From Chloroflexota bacterium (GTDB taxonomy: Bacteria > Chloroflexota > Limnocylindria > Limnocylindrales > CSP1-4), in contig VEOW01000134.1 of NCBI GenBank assembly GCA_012026785.1, forward strand, positions 1 to 46,793: a stretch of DNA of 46,793 bases, in the 5' to 3' direction. Position 1 is the stretch's first letter. The number at the start of each line of letters is the position of its first letter. Positions 17,152-27,247 of this stretch are shown piece after piece. The notes under the pieces are model-generated. The model saw only the letters and a program-made list of their open reading frames with translations. It ran no database searches and had not been told where the DNA came from. Made by a program: the position numbers and the translations under genes.

Positions 17152-18545
17152 ACGACCAGCTGATCCTCACCGACGCGCTCGTCGAGCAGATGCTCGCCCG
17201 ACGGGCTGGGCAAGCCGCCCCGGTCGGACTGATGGCGGCGATCGGCGCCGCCGTTGCCGAGGTTCCGCAGGTCCGGCGACACTGGTGGGAATGGGTCCCG
17301 GTACCTGCTCCTCGGTCATCCGCGCTTCGACTCGCCCTGGTCCTGGCCCTGATCGGTCTGCTCCTCGCGACGGCGCTCGGGGCCGCCCTGATCGGCAGTG
17401 AGTTGCTACGGCGGTCCAGCGACCTGTCCGTCCTCCCCGCCCCCAGCGATGCGCGATCGCCCGCCATGACCTTCACCGTCACCGCGACTGCCTTCGGCCC
17501 CATCACCTGGAGCACGATCGACGTGCCAGGTGAAGGCATTCTGTGGCCGGTTGTCGGGACGCCGTACGGCCCCCTCGGAACCGTGGAGCGCGCGGTCGGC
17601 GAGGGCCACGACGACGACCTGTTCTGGCCGGAACCCGATGGCAGCTGGCAGCGCCTGTCGCTCTCGCACCTGGTCTCCGGGTTGTTCTGGGTCGGTGACG
17701 GCGTGATCGTCAGCGCCATCGGAGATGGCGTTCCTCCCTATTGGCTCCGATGGTCCGGGTCGGACTGGGTGATCGGTGGGCCCGTCGAGTTCGATGGCGC
17801 GATGGACGTCAACGACGTCGCTGTCGGGCCACGCGGGATCCTGCTCACGGACGGAACCGCCGTCCAGGTCTCCCCCGACGGACGGGCCTTCGTCCGCGCG
17901 GCGCAGCCGCCGGCCAAGGCGAGGCTGCAGCCGACTGCCACCGAGTGCGTGTTCGGCGGCGGCTCGGGTGGGAGCGTCGGCGAGGGTGCCATCGGCTCGA
18001 TGATCGTCACGGACCGCGGCTTCATCGCCCTGACCGCCTCCGATCCCGCCGACTGGAACCTCGACCCCATTTGTGAGCCGCTGGTTTGGTTTTCGACTGA
18101 TGGCTCGGCCTGGGACCTCGTCTCGACGAGCTCGCCCTTCGGATCGGGCGCCTACGTCCGCGAGGTCGCCAGCCGCGCCGGTCGCCACGTCGCGATCGGC
18201 GGGGTTCGACCGTCGCCTGACGACTGGAATGCCGTGTGGCTTTCGGACGACGGCGTGGTCTGGGAGCGGCTCTCGATGCCGGAGCCAGCCGGCAGGTGCC
18301 CGCTGCAGGAGCCGTTGCTCTGCGGCCACCACTACTCGCGGGTCGTCTCGGGCGATGCCGGCTGGATCATCCTCGACTATGAGGGGTTCGCCTGGACCTC
18401 GGCCGACGGGCGGACCTGGCAGGCCGCGGACGGGTGGCCCGCCATCCCCGGCGGCTATCTACCCCAGGGACTCGCGCTCAGCCCGGGATCGATCGTCGAG
18501 ACCAGCTTCGGGGAGCGCGGGGTCTTCGGCGAGTTCGAGCCCTGA
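17148..18545 (+). CDS. Membrane-anchored propeller-like protein, putative anti-sigma partner
   Basis: This is a 465-residue protein with a short cytoplasmic N-terminus (1-58), one membrane helix (about 60-83) and a long external C-terminal region. The external part has repeated Asp-box-like blades such as VWFSTDGSAWDLVS, VWLSDDGVVWERLS and WTSADGRTWQAADG, which point to a BNR/sialidase-type beta-propeller. It overlaps the sigma gene by ATGA. That pairing and the topology suggest a transmembrane anti-sigma or sensor holding the sigma factor at the membrane. The cytoplasmic part is too short and diverged to recognise a known anti-sigma domain, so this role is an inference. Confidence 0.75.
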   Translation: MNDQLILTDALVEQMLARRAGQAAPVGLMAAIGAAVAEVPQVRRHWWEWVPVPAPRSSALRLALVLALIGLLLATALGAALIGSELLRRSSDLSVLPAPSDARSPAMTFTVTATAFGPITWSTIDVPGEGILWPVVGTPYGPLGTVERAVGEGHDDDLFWPEPDGSWQRLSLSHLVSGLFWVGDGVIVSAIGDGVPPYWLRWSGSDWVIGGPVEFDGAMDVNDVAVGPRGILLTDGTAVQVSPDGRAFVRAAQPPAKARLQPTATECVFGGGSGGSVGEGAIGSMIVTDRGFIALTASDPADWNLDPICEPLVWFSTDGSAWDLVSTSSPFGSGAYVREVASRAGRHVAIGGVRPSPDDWNAVWLSDDGVVWERLSMPEPAGRCPLQEPLLCGHHYSRVVSGDAGWIILDYEGFAWTSADGRTWQAADGWPAIPGGYLPQGLALSPGSIVETSFGERGVFGEFEP

Positions 18546-18634
18546 CGATGACACGGGCCGCCGCCACAGGTGGCCCCGGGTCGATAGGACAGGTCGCGCA
18601 TGGAGCGCGGCTCGGCGAGAGGAGGCTGATCCAC

Positions 18635-19141
18635 ATGTACCGGCTCTTGAGATGCATCGTGGTCCTCACGGTGGCGGGCCTCATGGTCGTCGCGGCGACC
18701 GTTCCCGCGGCCGCCGCGCAATCGACCACACGACCGTTCAGCGGGTCACTGGTCGGTGGCGCGGCACAGGTCCCCGATGCCGGTTGTCCATTTGGCGTGC
18801 GGACCGAGGTGTGGGGGATCGGCCAGGTGACGCACCTGGGCCGGACCAGCATGACCGCCTCGCACTGCACGCAGTTCCTCGGAGCGCCCGAAACCGGCGT
18901 TCAGACGTTCGTCGCGGCGAACGGGGACCGGCTGGAGATGTCGTACGTCCTGACGAGTGACCCGTACGTGCCCGTCGAGGGAGCGGTCCTGACCCTCCAC
19001 GGCCAGACGGTCGTCACCGGCGGGACTGGGCGATTCGCTCAAGCAAGCGGTGAGTTCATCGTGAACAGCAGGGCCATCCTGCACTTCACCGCGCCCATCG
19101 AGCTGTGGCTCTCCTGGCACGGACAGGAGATCAGCTACTGA
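18635..19141 (+). CDS. Secreted beta-barrel-like protein of unknown function
   Basis: This 168-residue protein has a clear signal peptide: Arg near the start, a hydrophobic core to about residue 24, then an AAAAQ cleavage site. The mature part is beta-rich with GTGRFAQASGEF and a VWGIGQVTHLGRTSM segment, the pattern of small secreted barrels resembling allene-oxide-cyclase-like folds. GGAGG is 9 bases before the ATG. It follows the propeller protein by about 90 bases and may be in the same operon. Two Cys in the mature part could form a disulfide. Confidence 0.75.
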   Translation: MYRLLRCIVVLTVAGLMVVAATVPAAAAQSTTRPFSGSLVGGAAQVPDAGCPFGVRTEVWGIGQVTHLGRTSMTASHCTQFLGAPETGVQTFVAANGDRLEMSYVLTSDPYVPVEGAVLTLHGQTVVTGGTGRFAQASGEFIVNSRAILHFTAPIELWLSWHGQEISY

Positions 19142-19356
19142 CGAGAAGGCCATGTAGCTGTCCGGGCGACTTCCGACCAAAGCGCCGAGATCGCCGTGGC
19201 ATCGAGGCCGCGGAATTCGAATCCGCGCTCGTCGCCGACACGCCGGATCAGGTCGAGCGTCCGCGCCAGTTCCGATCGGCTGCTGCCTCGAGTGCAGTTG
19301 GAACGATTTGGGGATTGCGTCGTAACGGGGCGTCGGGGTCCGTCGCGCCGAAATGG

Positions 19357-19386
19357 TTGCGCTCCCTGCCACGGATCCGGCATAGT
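19357..19386 (+). promoter_or_regulatory. Candidate promoter of the metYX leader transcript
   Basis: TTGCGC at 19357-19362 and CATAGT at 19381-19386 are separated by 18 bases. Each matches about four of six consensus positions. A start 7-10 bases downstream would lie at or next to the ATG of the Cys-rich leader ORF at 19396, so the leader would be almost leaderless. The preceding stretch 19142-19356 holds no gene that can be supported. Confidence 0.45.
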
Positions 19387-19395
19387 GCCGCCACG

Positions 19396-19464
19396 ATGAG
19401 CATTCGGTGCTGTTGTCGCATGGCGATGCTCCGGCGGCCCCGCCGCGCGGAGGACGGGATCTAG
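19396..19464 (+). CDS. Cys/Met-rich leader peptide of metYX attenuator
   Basis: This is a 22-codon ORF opening MSIRCCCRMAM, followed by an Arg/Pro-rich stretch and TAG. Codons 5-7 are TGC TGT TGT. Three Cys in a row are very rare in ordinary proteins, and codons 9 and 11 are Met. It sits 188 bases ahead of the homocysteine-forming gene metY. Ribosome stalling at the Cys codons when Cys-tRNA is scarce is the likely sensor. Poly-Cys leader ORFs acting as cysteine-responsive attenuators are known in mycobacteria. Expression is not shown; the codons and the RNA structures are what support it. Confidence 0.65.
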   Translation: MSIRCCCRMAMLRRPRRAEDGI

Positions 19465-19556
19465 CGCGACTCGCGACAGCCGAGAGCTCGAGGCGGGACC
19501 GCTAGACCGGTCCCGGGGCCGCAGTCCAGACCGCTGGCTGCGGCCGTCGTGTTTCC
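19429..19556 (+). terminator. Attenuator: competing hairpins between leader ORF and metY
   Basis: Three stems are visible. A hairpin pairs 19429-19437 with 19440-19452 inside the leader ORF. An 8-bp perfect stem pairs 19494-19501 with 19508-19515. A 12-bp stem with one bulge pairs 19517-19529 with 19534-19545 and is followed by a modest U-containing run (GTCGTGTTTCC). Leader bases 19434-19442 (GCGGCCCCG) are perfectly complementary to 19514-19522 (CGGGGCCGC), which is the 5' arm of the last stem. The two pairings exclude each other, the layout of a terminator/antiterminator switch. Confidence 0.6.
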
Positions 19557-19571
19557 TCCGAGTCGACGTGA

Positions 19572-22048
<2,477 letters not shown>

Positions 22049-22078
22049 CGGCCCCGCGGTCGGTCGGGGGAGGCGCGC

Positions 22079-22320
22079 ATGTCCCGGGTGAGAGCCGGCC
22101 GTGTACTGAATCGGCTGGGCACCGCCGATAGCAAGGTTCCCCTCCCCTCCCGCCGCGATCGCGCGCCTGGCTCGACGTGGCTCTGCTGGAATGCCACCGA
22201 TGTCATCAGGTCGTAGGGCGGCGCTCGCCGGTCCAGCGCCCATTGCCCCGACTGCACCGCGGCTCTCCGACGGCTGCGAAGCCGCCGCGCGATGGCGCGG
22301 CGCAGACAACGGAGTCCGTG
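22079..22320 (+). pseudogene. Broken copy 1 of repeated zinc-ribbon gene
   Basis: ATG at 22079 follows GGGGGAGG by 5 bases and opens MSRVRAGRVLNRLG, matching the other two copies. One lost base near 22150 shifts the frame. The zinc-ribbon middle (ALLECHRCHQVV) is read in a second frame, and one extra base near 22228 returns it so that HCPDC is read in the original frame. The first frame stops at 22214-22216. The 20-base stretch at 22092-22111 is identical in all three copies. It lies just after metX and, with copy 2, flanks the first AbiE module in direct orientation. Confidence 0.7.
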
Positions 22321-22353
22321 TACGCCCGGCCCTGAACCGCCCACCCAATCGGG

Positions 22354-22878
22354 CTATCTGGCACTTCCGCGGCAGCCGCCACCGGCGGCCAAATGCAGCG
22401 GTGAAGGAGTCTGCAGTGGGCAAAGGCCGTCAGAGATGCGCGTCCTGGACCGCGTGCCACAGATCTCCGGCCTGGCGCCTGAGGTCTGGCTGCTGACCGT
22501 CGGCGTCAAGCAGTTCCGCGCCGCTCCTCCTGCACGCCCCGGGTCGTAGGAGTCATGGCCGAGGCAGCGCGACACACCGTTAATGAGAGCGAGAGCGAAG
22601 GCGAAGAGGAGGATGACGCATACGGCAACGACGGATCCAAGGTCCGCCGCCCAGCGCATGAGGCGCGGCCTATGCGGCAGGAGTGCGTCCACGAGCGCGA
22701 TTGATCCAATCACCGCGCATGGGACGACTTGGAGATCGAAGACAGCCTGTCCGAGGCCGGTCAGATCGGGAAGCGGATTGAGCCATGTGACTCCCCTGGC
22801 GAGTGCAATCAGAACCGAATAGATGTACAGCAGGATCGCCTGAGCGAATCGCAACGAACGCAGAGACGTCAGCCGCAT
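22354..22878 (-). CDS. Small membrane protein downstream of AbiE module A
   Basis: This 174-residue frame starts at ATG 22878, overlapping the end of the AbiEii gene by 10 bases. Residues about 12-33, 42-64 and 76-96 are strongly hydrophobic, so three membrane helices are likely. After about residue 110 the sequence becomes low complexity and Ser/Thr/Arg-rich and may be run-on past a lost stop. No family is recognised. It could be a third gene of the AbiE operon or an unrelated remnant. Confidence 0.45.
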   Translation of the reverse strand: MRLTSLRSLRFAQAILLYIYSVLIALARGVTWLNPLPDLTGLGQAVFDLQVVPCAVIGSIALVDALLPHRPRLMRWAADLGSVVAVCVILLFAFALALINGVSRCLGHDSYDPGRAGGAARNCLTPTVSSQTSGARPEICGTRSRTRISDGLCPLQTPSPLHLAAGGGCRGSAR

Positions 22879-23867
22879 CGTCGCCGGCGCATTGAGGGAG
22901 AACACGGTTCGGGCCGAGGCGAGCGGGTCCTCGGAGTCGCGGGAGAAGCGCTGGACTGTCGCGTGTCGGCCGCGCGCCGCCGCGTCCACTCTTGTGCCGT
23001 CGGATCCCACGACAGTCCAACGACGCCGAAATAGACCGGCTCAAGAAAGTGGCGAACCGATGAGGCAGCCGCAGCGGGCGTCGGCTCGGGGAGGTCGATC
23101 TCGGTTCGCCATGCGGCGTAAGGTCGCGCCCACGACTCGGGTGGGGTGTCGATGACAGGCGGCCAGTGATGCGTCGCACGGCGCTCGAACGTCGCGATGC
23201 ACGCGACGGCAAGGGTCTCGGATCGGAATGTGAAATGGTGGATGAACCAGGCGAGGTCGACGAGGTCGCGGGCTCGGGTGTTCTCGACATCCCGCGGGAC
23301 CGTTAGCGCGTGGAGCTTCTCGGCGAAGTGCTGGTTGACGGGGTAGACGGGGAACCGAGACCGTGTGAAGCCGAGCCGCTCGACGACCGGGTCGGATGAG
23401 TAGTAGTCGAAGTCGCCGACGACGATGTCCGCGGCGCTGACGTCGACCTTGAAGCGGACGAGCTCGGTGCCGGCGAGCCGCGCAACGACAACGAAGCGGA
23501 GGCCACCGCCGGGCGGGCCCTCCAGCGGTGCCGGGGACGATGCGACCTCGTAGCTGAAGTCGTCGGACAGAGCGACGACAAAGCCGGAGGCGAGGAGCTC
23601 CGGGGCAGTCTCGATCGCGGCATCGACCCGGAGGTCGAGATCCTCGGTGAAGCGGGCGTCCTCGGGGCGTCGAAGCTGATTGGCGTAGCCGCCCTTCACG
23701 ACCCATCGTCCTGGCGCGCCCACGAGAAGTCGGGCGAGCAAGCGGTCGACCGCGACGACGAGATGGACCCGGCGTGGGACCAGACCATCGTCTCGAGCGG
23801 CGTTGCCCATCCGGACGAGGAGGCTCGTCCGCCGACCGGGCGGCGTCCCGCCCGTCGCCTTGGTCAC
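22869..23867 (-). CDS. AbiEii-type nucleotidyltransferase toxin, module A
   Basis: This is a 332-residue protein of the AbiEii/AbiGii toxin family (DNA polymerase beta-like nucleotidyltransferase fold). WVVKGGYANQLR (KGG at 58-60) is motif I, and TEDLDL (acidic residues D76 and D78) provides the metal-binding pair. The later PVNQHFAEKLHAL and ARDLVDLAWF segments fit the family. It overlaps its antitoxin by ATGA. The family-like protein ends around SWDPTAQEW; a further 38 or so Arg/Ser-rich residues look like run-on, unlike module B, which stops there. Such toxins transfer nucleotides to tRNA or other targets and serve in phage abortive infection. Confidence 0.85.
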   Translation of the reverse strand: MTKATGGTPPGRRTSLLVRMGNAARDDGLVPRRVHLVVAVDRLLARLLVGAPGRWVVKGGYANQLRRPEDARFTEDLDLRVDAAIETAPELLASGFVVALSDDFSYEVASSPAPLEGPPGGGLRFVVVARLAGTELVRFKVDVSAADIVVGDFDYYSSDPVVERLGFTRSRFPVYPVNQHFAEKLHALTVPRDVENTRARDLVDLAWFIHHFTFRSETLAVACIATFERRATHHWPPVIDTPPESWARPYAAWRTEIDLPEPTPAAAASSVRHFLEPVYFGVVGLSWDPTAQEWTRRRAADTRQSSASPATPRTRSPRPEPCSPSMRRRRCG

Positions 23868-24412
23868 AACCCGGCGCCGGCAAATGGCGGGTATTTACGG
23901 AGCTCGGCGAGGTCCTCGGGCGTGAGCATGGCACGCTGTTGGGCATCGCGGGCGGCCGAGACAAGTTGCTCTGGGTCGGCGCCCTCTCGGGCGGCGTCGA
24001 GCAGAGCCCGACGCGCGGTGCTGACCCAGAGTCCATCCCGGATGGCCCGCTCAGTCGCGGCTCCGTGGCGCGAGCGGTGGAGCGTGACGCCCGGACGCGG
24101 CCTCAGTCGCGACGACTCCGGGATCGTGAAGTGGACGGTCGATGGGATGATGTCGGTCAGCCCGAGCAGGGTCAGCGCCGTGTCGTGGCTGAAGGTCCCG
24201 AACGGCGCGATTGCCTGCAAAGCGTAGAGCTCGTCGTCGGGACCGATCGGCCAGTGCGGCAAGCGATACAGGCCGTGGGCGATGCGCTCGGCAGAGCCGT
24301 GCTCCGCGCGCCAAGTCAGCGCCCGCCGGGTGATGCCCTCCTCAGCCGCCTGCTCGGTCGTGAAGTAGCCGTGCTGCGCGGCTGCGGTCGCGAGGAGATC
24401 TTCCCAAGACAT
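23864..24412 (-). CDS. AbiEi-type antitoxin/transcriptional repressor, module A
   Basis: This is a 182-residue antitoxin. The N-terminal winged HTH is LLATAAAQHGYFTTEQAAEEGITRRAL followed by the wing ERIAHGLYRLP. The C-terminal AbiEi domain contains FGTFSHDTALTLLGLTD and VHFTIPESSR. In known AbiE systems this protein neutralises the toxin and represses the operon through inverted repeats. A GTTACG-N5-CGTAAC repeat lies just upstream, and the -10 box is 6 bases from the ATG, so the mRNA is probably leaderless. Confidence 0.88.
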   Translation of the reverse strand: MSWEDLLATAAAQHGYFTTEQAAEEGITRRALTWRAEHGSAERIAHGLYRLPHWPIGPDDELYALQAIAPFGTFSHDTALTLLGLTDIIPSTVHFTIPESSRLRPRPGVTLHRSRHGAATERAIRDGLWVSTARRALLDAAREGADPEQLVSAARDAQQRAMLTPEDLAELRKYPPFAGAGL

Positions 24413-24418
24413 GCGCCA

Positions 24419-24447
24419 ATGTTACGTAATCCGTAACAATAGGGTAA
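24419..24447 (-). promoter_or_regulatory. AbiEi-A operator and promoter
   Basis: A perfect inverted repeat GTTACG-TAATC-CGTAAC lies at 24421-24437. On the minus strand a -10 TAACAT (24424-24419) sits 6 bases before the ATG at 24412, and a weak -35 TTACCC lies at 24447-24442. The repeat covers the -10, which fits autorepression by the antitoxin. The divergent zinc-ribbon frame begins within 10 bases of the repeat, so both could share the operator. Confidence 0.6.
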
Positions 24448-24688
24448 GTGGCTCCGGCGGGCGGGAGCCGGCCGTGTACTGAATTCGCTCAGGATCACCG
24501 CGAACGAGATCTCGCTCCCCCGCCCCCGACGTTCACGCGAGTGGCTGGAGGTCGCGCTGCTCGAGTGCAAACGGTGCAATCAGGTCGTGGAGCGGCGATC
24601 GCCCGTCCAGCGCCATTGCCCGGACTGCCGCAAGGCGCTTCAGACGATCAGGAGTGCTGCCGCGATGCGGCGCGCTCGCGATGCCTGA
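24443..24688 (+). CDS. Zinc-ribbon small protein, copy 2 (start codon unclear)
   Basis: This open frame encodes KWLRRAGAGRVLN, then SREWLEVALLECKRCNQ and QRHCPDC: a two-CxxC zinc ribbon in about 80 residues with a basic tail. It is collinear with copy 3 at 33963 along its whole length. The frame has no ATG, GTG or TTG at its 5' end. The position equivalent to the TTG of copy 3 is AAG, so it may use CTG at the RVLN codon or have lost its start. It is divergent from AbiEi-A with about 30 bases between. Function unknown; zinc ribbons of this size bind nucleic acid or partner proteins. Confidence 0.5.
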   Translation, partial: GKWLRRAGAGRVLNSLRITANEISLPRPRRSREWLEVALLECKRCNQVVERRSPVQRHCPDCRKALQTIRSAAAMRRARDA

Positions 24689-25028
24689 ATTGGCCGCGAC
24701 CTGCCTCTGCTACATGCCAACGTTCAGCCCCGCATCGATCGCCGCTGCTGCCGGCCGCGTATCAGTTATCACCGCGACGTTCCGAACACGATGAGCCGCC
24801 TCATCTCAACGACCGTCACGCCAGTCTTCGTTGCCGACGACGCCGAAGGCGGACGGGATGCCGTTTGGGCAGGCCATCCAGTCGGAAGTCCCGAGGGATG
24901 TTCGCCGACGGATGGGAAGGTTGGCACGCGTCGCCTGGGGTTCCGGGAATGGTTGAGTCGTGGACACCAGCAGCAGGTCGCCGTGTTACAACGGCACCGC
25001 GTCAGCGCGGCGGCGACAGCCCATCCGA
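24689..25028. other. Stretch without a supportable gene
   Basis: Short open frames exist on both strands, but none has a start with Shine-Dalgarno, a recognisable domain or consistent codon use. No long hairpin, tandem repeat or RNA gene is seen. A fragment on the minus strand near 24830-24900 reads like coding sequence (IPSAFGVVGNEDW) but is open for too short a distance to call. Confidence 0.4.
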
Positions 25029-25241
25029 TCACTCGTTCAGGAGCGATTCGGGTTCGGGTCCGAAGGCAGGCCACGATCGAGTTCGTCCATCAGGCGACGA
25101 CCACGAGCCATCATCGAGGAGTATCCAGTCGTCGGCTGGATCGACGTAGAACGCATCTTCCCACCCTTCATCCGTCAGCACGCGGGTCACACCGCGCTCG
25201 AGTTCAATGCTGTCCTGGACGTCGGCTGGCCCGATCTTCAT
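25029..25241 (-). CDS. Small acidic protein of unknown function
   Basis: This is a 70-residue acidic protein (DDWILLDDGSWSSPDGRTRS near the middle). ATG at 25241 has a GAGG about 8 bases upstream. Third-codon-position G/C bias is fair. No domain is recognised. It lies in the accessory stretch between AbiE module A and the glycosyltransferase, with about 40 bases to the next minus-strand gene upstream. Confidence 0.5.
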   Translation of the reverse strand: MKIGPADVQDSIELERGVTRVLTDEGWEDAFYVDPADDWILLDDGSWSSPDGRTRSWPAFGPEPESLLNE

Positions 25242-25284
25242 GTTACTTGCCTCGCAGCGAGCGTCGTGGAGGCGACGCTCGCCA

Positions 25285-25728
25285 TTACCGTGAAGTCATC
25301 GACGCCACGCCCGGCCGAGGGCCATGGCTCCGGGTGTCCCGTCGCGCCGGTCGGCGAGTGGGGGGCGATGATCCTCGCTTTCTCCGGCCAGGTGATCGCG
25401 TCTCTCGAACGTCGATGGGGAGGACGTCATGATTTGAGCCAAGGTCGGCAGGCCGTGGCGCGACCGCCGAGATGACGACGTGCCCTGCCGCGATCGCGCC
25501 CGCCCAGCCGGCGGAGAGAACCAGCAGCTGCGGTGCCAGCTCGTTGCGCTGGATGTCCCGGAGGTGGTTGCAGGTCGGGCACAGCCGCAGGTCGACCGGG
25601 AGCGCGACGATCCGCCGCATGTCGATGTCGAAGGTGCGCCCGCAGGCCGGGCAGCCGGCGAGGCGCCCGCCCATCCCGGTCGGTCCCGCGAGCCCGGGCG
25701 CGTCCGCGATGGCGTCATGCTGCCCCAT
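25285..25728 (-). CDS. Zinc-ribbon protein with one hydrophobic segment
   Basis: This is a 147-residue protein. CPAC and CPTC motifs near residues 26-29 and 50-53 form a zinc ribbon. A hydrophobic stretch near residues 67-88 (LLVLSAGWAGAIAAGHVVIS) could be a membrane helix, and the tail is Arg/Pro-rich. AGGAAG lies 6 bases before the ATG, and the start overlaps the end of the glycosyltransferase gene by 14 bases, so the two are probably coupled. It is not similar to the repeated zinc-ribbon gene. Function unknown. Confidence 0.55.
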   Translation of the reverse strand: MGQHDAIADAPGLAGPTGMGGRLAGCPACGRTFDIDMRRIVALPVDLRLCPTCNHLRDIQRNELAPQLLVLSAGWAGAIAAGHVVISAVAPRPADLGSNHDVLPIDVRETRSPGRRKRGSSPPTRRPARRDTRSHGPRPGVASMTSR

Positions 25729-26977
25729 GCTCGACTTCCTGCTCGGCTCCGTCACGCCGTGATCGGCCCGCTGGTGCTCGTGGATCGCGACCGTTGTTGG
25801 CGCGCTGGGGACTCAGTGGCTCGGCGGGAAGCGATCGGAGGGGCGTCTCCTCGTCGGCGACCACCCGATCTTGCCGTCGGCGGAGCACTGACCGGTAGGC
25901 CGCGAGGTAGCCGTCCGCCATTCGGCTCGCCGAGAAGCGCGTGATGGCGCGACGACGGATGACTCGCCGGGCGAGGCGGTCGAGCAGCCGAACGGCATGC
26001 TCCGCCTCATCCAGATCGTCGACGATGTACCCGTCAATCCCGTGCTCGACGATCTCGGGCAAGGCTCCTGCCCGGCGAGCGATGACCGGGGTACCCGTCG
26101 CCAACGACTCGATTGCGACCAGGCCGAACGGCTCAGGCCAGGCACCGCGCATCAGCGTCGCCCGAACCGAGGCGTAGAGCGGGTCGCGCGCGCTCGGCGG
26201 TAGCTCGCCGAGGAATTCGACGTCCCCCGTTGCGACCGCGGGGGCCACAAGCTGCTCGTGGAGAGCGATCTCTGAGGGGTCGTGGACCTTCGCCACGATC
26301 TTGAGCGGGATGTCGACACGTCGAGCCAATTCGATCGAGTCGGCCACCCCCTTCTCCGGCGCGATCCGTCCGACGAACAGAAGGCTGTCGTCGATGTCGC
26401 GGCTCGTCGGCATGTGCTCCAGTGGCAATCCGTTGTGGACGACACCGACCCAGTTCGCGTCCGGGGCCCAGCGCTTCTGGCTCTCACTGATGGCGACCAG
26501 CGGGATGTCTGTGAACTCGTCGAGCAGTCCTGGCATGCCTGCTACGTCGAGCCGGCCGTGGAGGGTCGTGACCACCGGCACAGGGGCATGCCGCGCGAAC
26601 GGGAAGCCAAACGACTCGACGTGCGAATGCACGATGTCGAATCGGTCTGCCTCGGCCCAGCAGCGAGCCACCGCCCGGAGCATGTGGGCCGATACGTCGC
26701 CGCGGTAGCCCGTACGCCAGAGTGCGCGCTCGACCACCGGCCGCAGCCGAGCGTCGACGGTCGAATCACCGGACGCGTACACGGTCACGTCGTGTCCACG
26801 CTTCCCGAGTTCCGTCGCCAGGGCGGCCACCACACGTTCGGTCCCGCCGTACGCCACAGGCGGAACAGGCAGCATCGGTCCGGCCAGGAGCGCGATCCGC
26901 ATCGGCCGGCTCGACTCGGCTGTGACCGGCACCCAGCCGTTGTTCCCATTCGCTGTCTCTGGTTTACCTTCCTTCAT
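25715..26977 (-). CDS. GT4 family glycosyltransferase
   Basis: This is a GT-B fold enzyme of about 420 residues. The N-terminal domain starts with MRIALLAGPMLPVPPVAYGGTE (nucleotide-sugar loop glycines) and contains DIVHSHVESFG. The C-terminal domain has LLFVGRIAPEKGV and WPEPFGLVAIESLATGTPVIA, with the E-x7-E pair of GT4. ATG at 26977 is used; ATG 26902 at MRIALL would also fit, and a TTG lies at 27001. The last 50 residues are Arg-rich and probably disordered. It may build a glycolipid or compatible-solute glycoside; the acceptor is unknown. Confidence 0.88.
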   Translation of the reverse strand: MKEGKPETANGNNGWVPVTAESSRPMRIALLAGPMLPVPPVAYGGTERVVAALATELGKRGHDVTVYASGDSTVDARLRPVVERALWRTGYRGDVSAHMLRAVARCWAEADRFDIVHSHVESFGFPFARHAPVPVVTTLHGRLDVAGMPGLLDEFTDIPLVAISESQKRWAPDANWVGVVHNGLPLEHMPTSRDIDDSLLFVGRIAPEKGVADSIELARRVDIPLKIVAKVHDPSEIALHEQLVAPAVATGDVEFLGELPPSARDPLYASVRATLMRGAWPEPFGLVAIESLATGTPVIARRAGALPEIVEHGIDGYIVDDLDEAEHAVRLLDRLARRVIRRRAITRFSASRMADGYLAAYRSVLRRRQDRVVADEETPLRSLPAEPLSPQRANNGRDPRAPAGRSRRDGAEQEVEHGAA

Positions 26978-27126
26978 CCCCGATGCTTCCCGCTTCGTCA
27001 ACCCGGTCGATCATGGCAACCAGTAACGCGATCCCGCTACCAGACCGCGACCGCCCAGGCCCGATCGTGGTGCTCCATCCCGCGCCTCTTCCGTCACCGG
27101 TCTCGTGGAACCGGGAGGATCAGTCG

Positions 27127-27159
27127 GGAGGCCCGGCACACATCGAGTGCCGGGCCTCC
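27127..27159 (-). terminator. Long perfect hairpin between minus-strand genes
   Basis: A 13-bp perfect stem (27127-27139 with 27147-27159, arms GGAGGCCCGGCAC and its complement) encloses a 7-base loop. There is no T-run on either strand. Its position 90 bases after the small membrane protein gene on the minus strand suggests a factor-assisted or GC-type terminator for the Hsp20/membrane-protein unit. Confidence 0.55.
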
Positions 27160-27247
27160 GAGGCTCTGCCGGCGTACGCCCCCAGCGCGTACGGGCAGAG
27201 CAACAGGGGTGTTCGGAGCGTTCGTGCCGCAAGGCGGCTGCTCAAGC

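Noticed and set aside
19205-19225. tRNA T-arm-like sequence around GGATTCGAATTCC
   Set aside because: The closing G53-C61 pair is missing and no anticodon or acceptor arm fits. It is a palindrome around GAATTC.
19135-19300. Minus-strand coding-like segment (ELARTLDLIRRVGDERGFEF) between the secreted protein and metY
   Set aside because: It has reasonable codon bias for about 45 residues, but the upstream part of the frame is low complexity and overlaps the leader region. No start or homology is recognised.
24791-25432. Plus-strand open frame in the accessory gap
   Set aside because: It overlaps a better-supported minus-strand small gene. Its composition is irregular and it has no Shine-Dalgarno or family motif.
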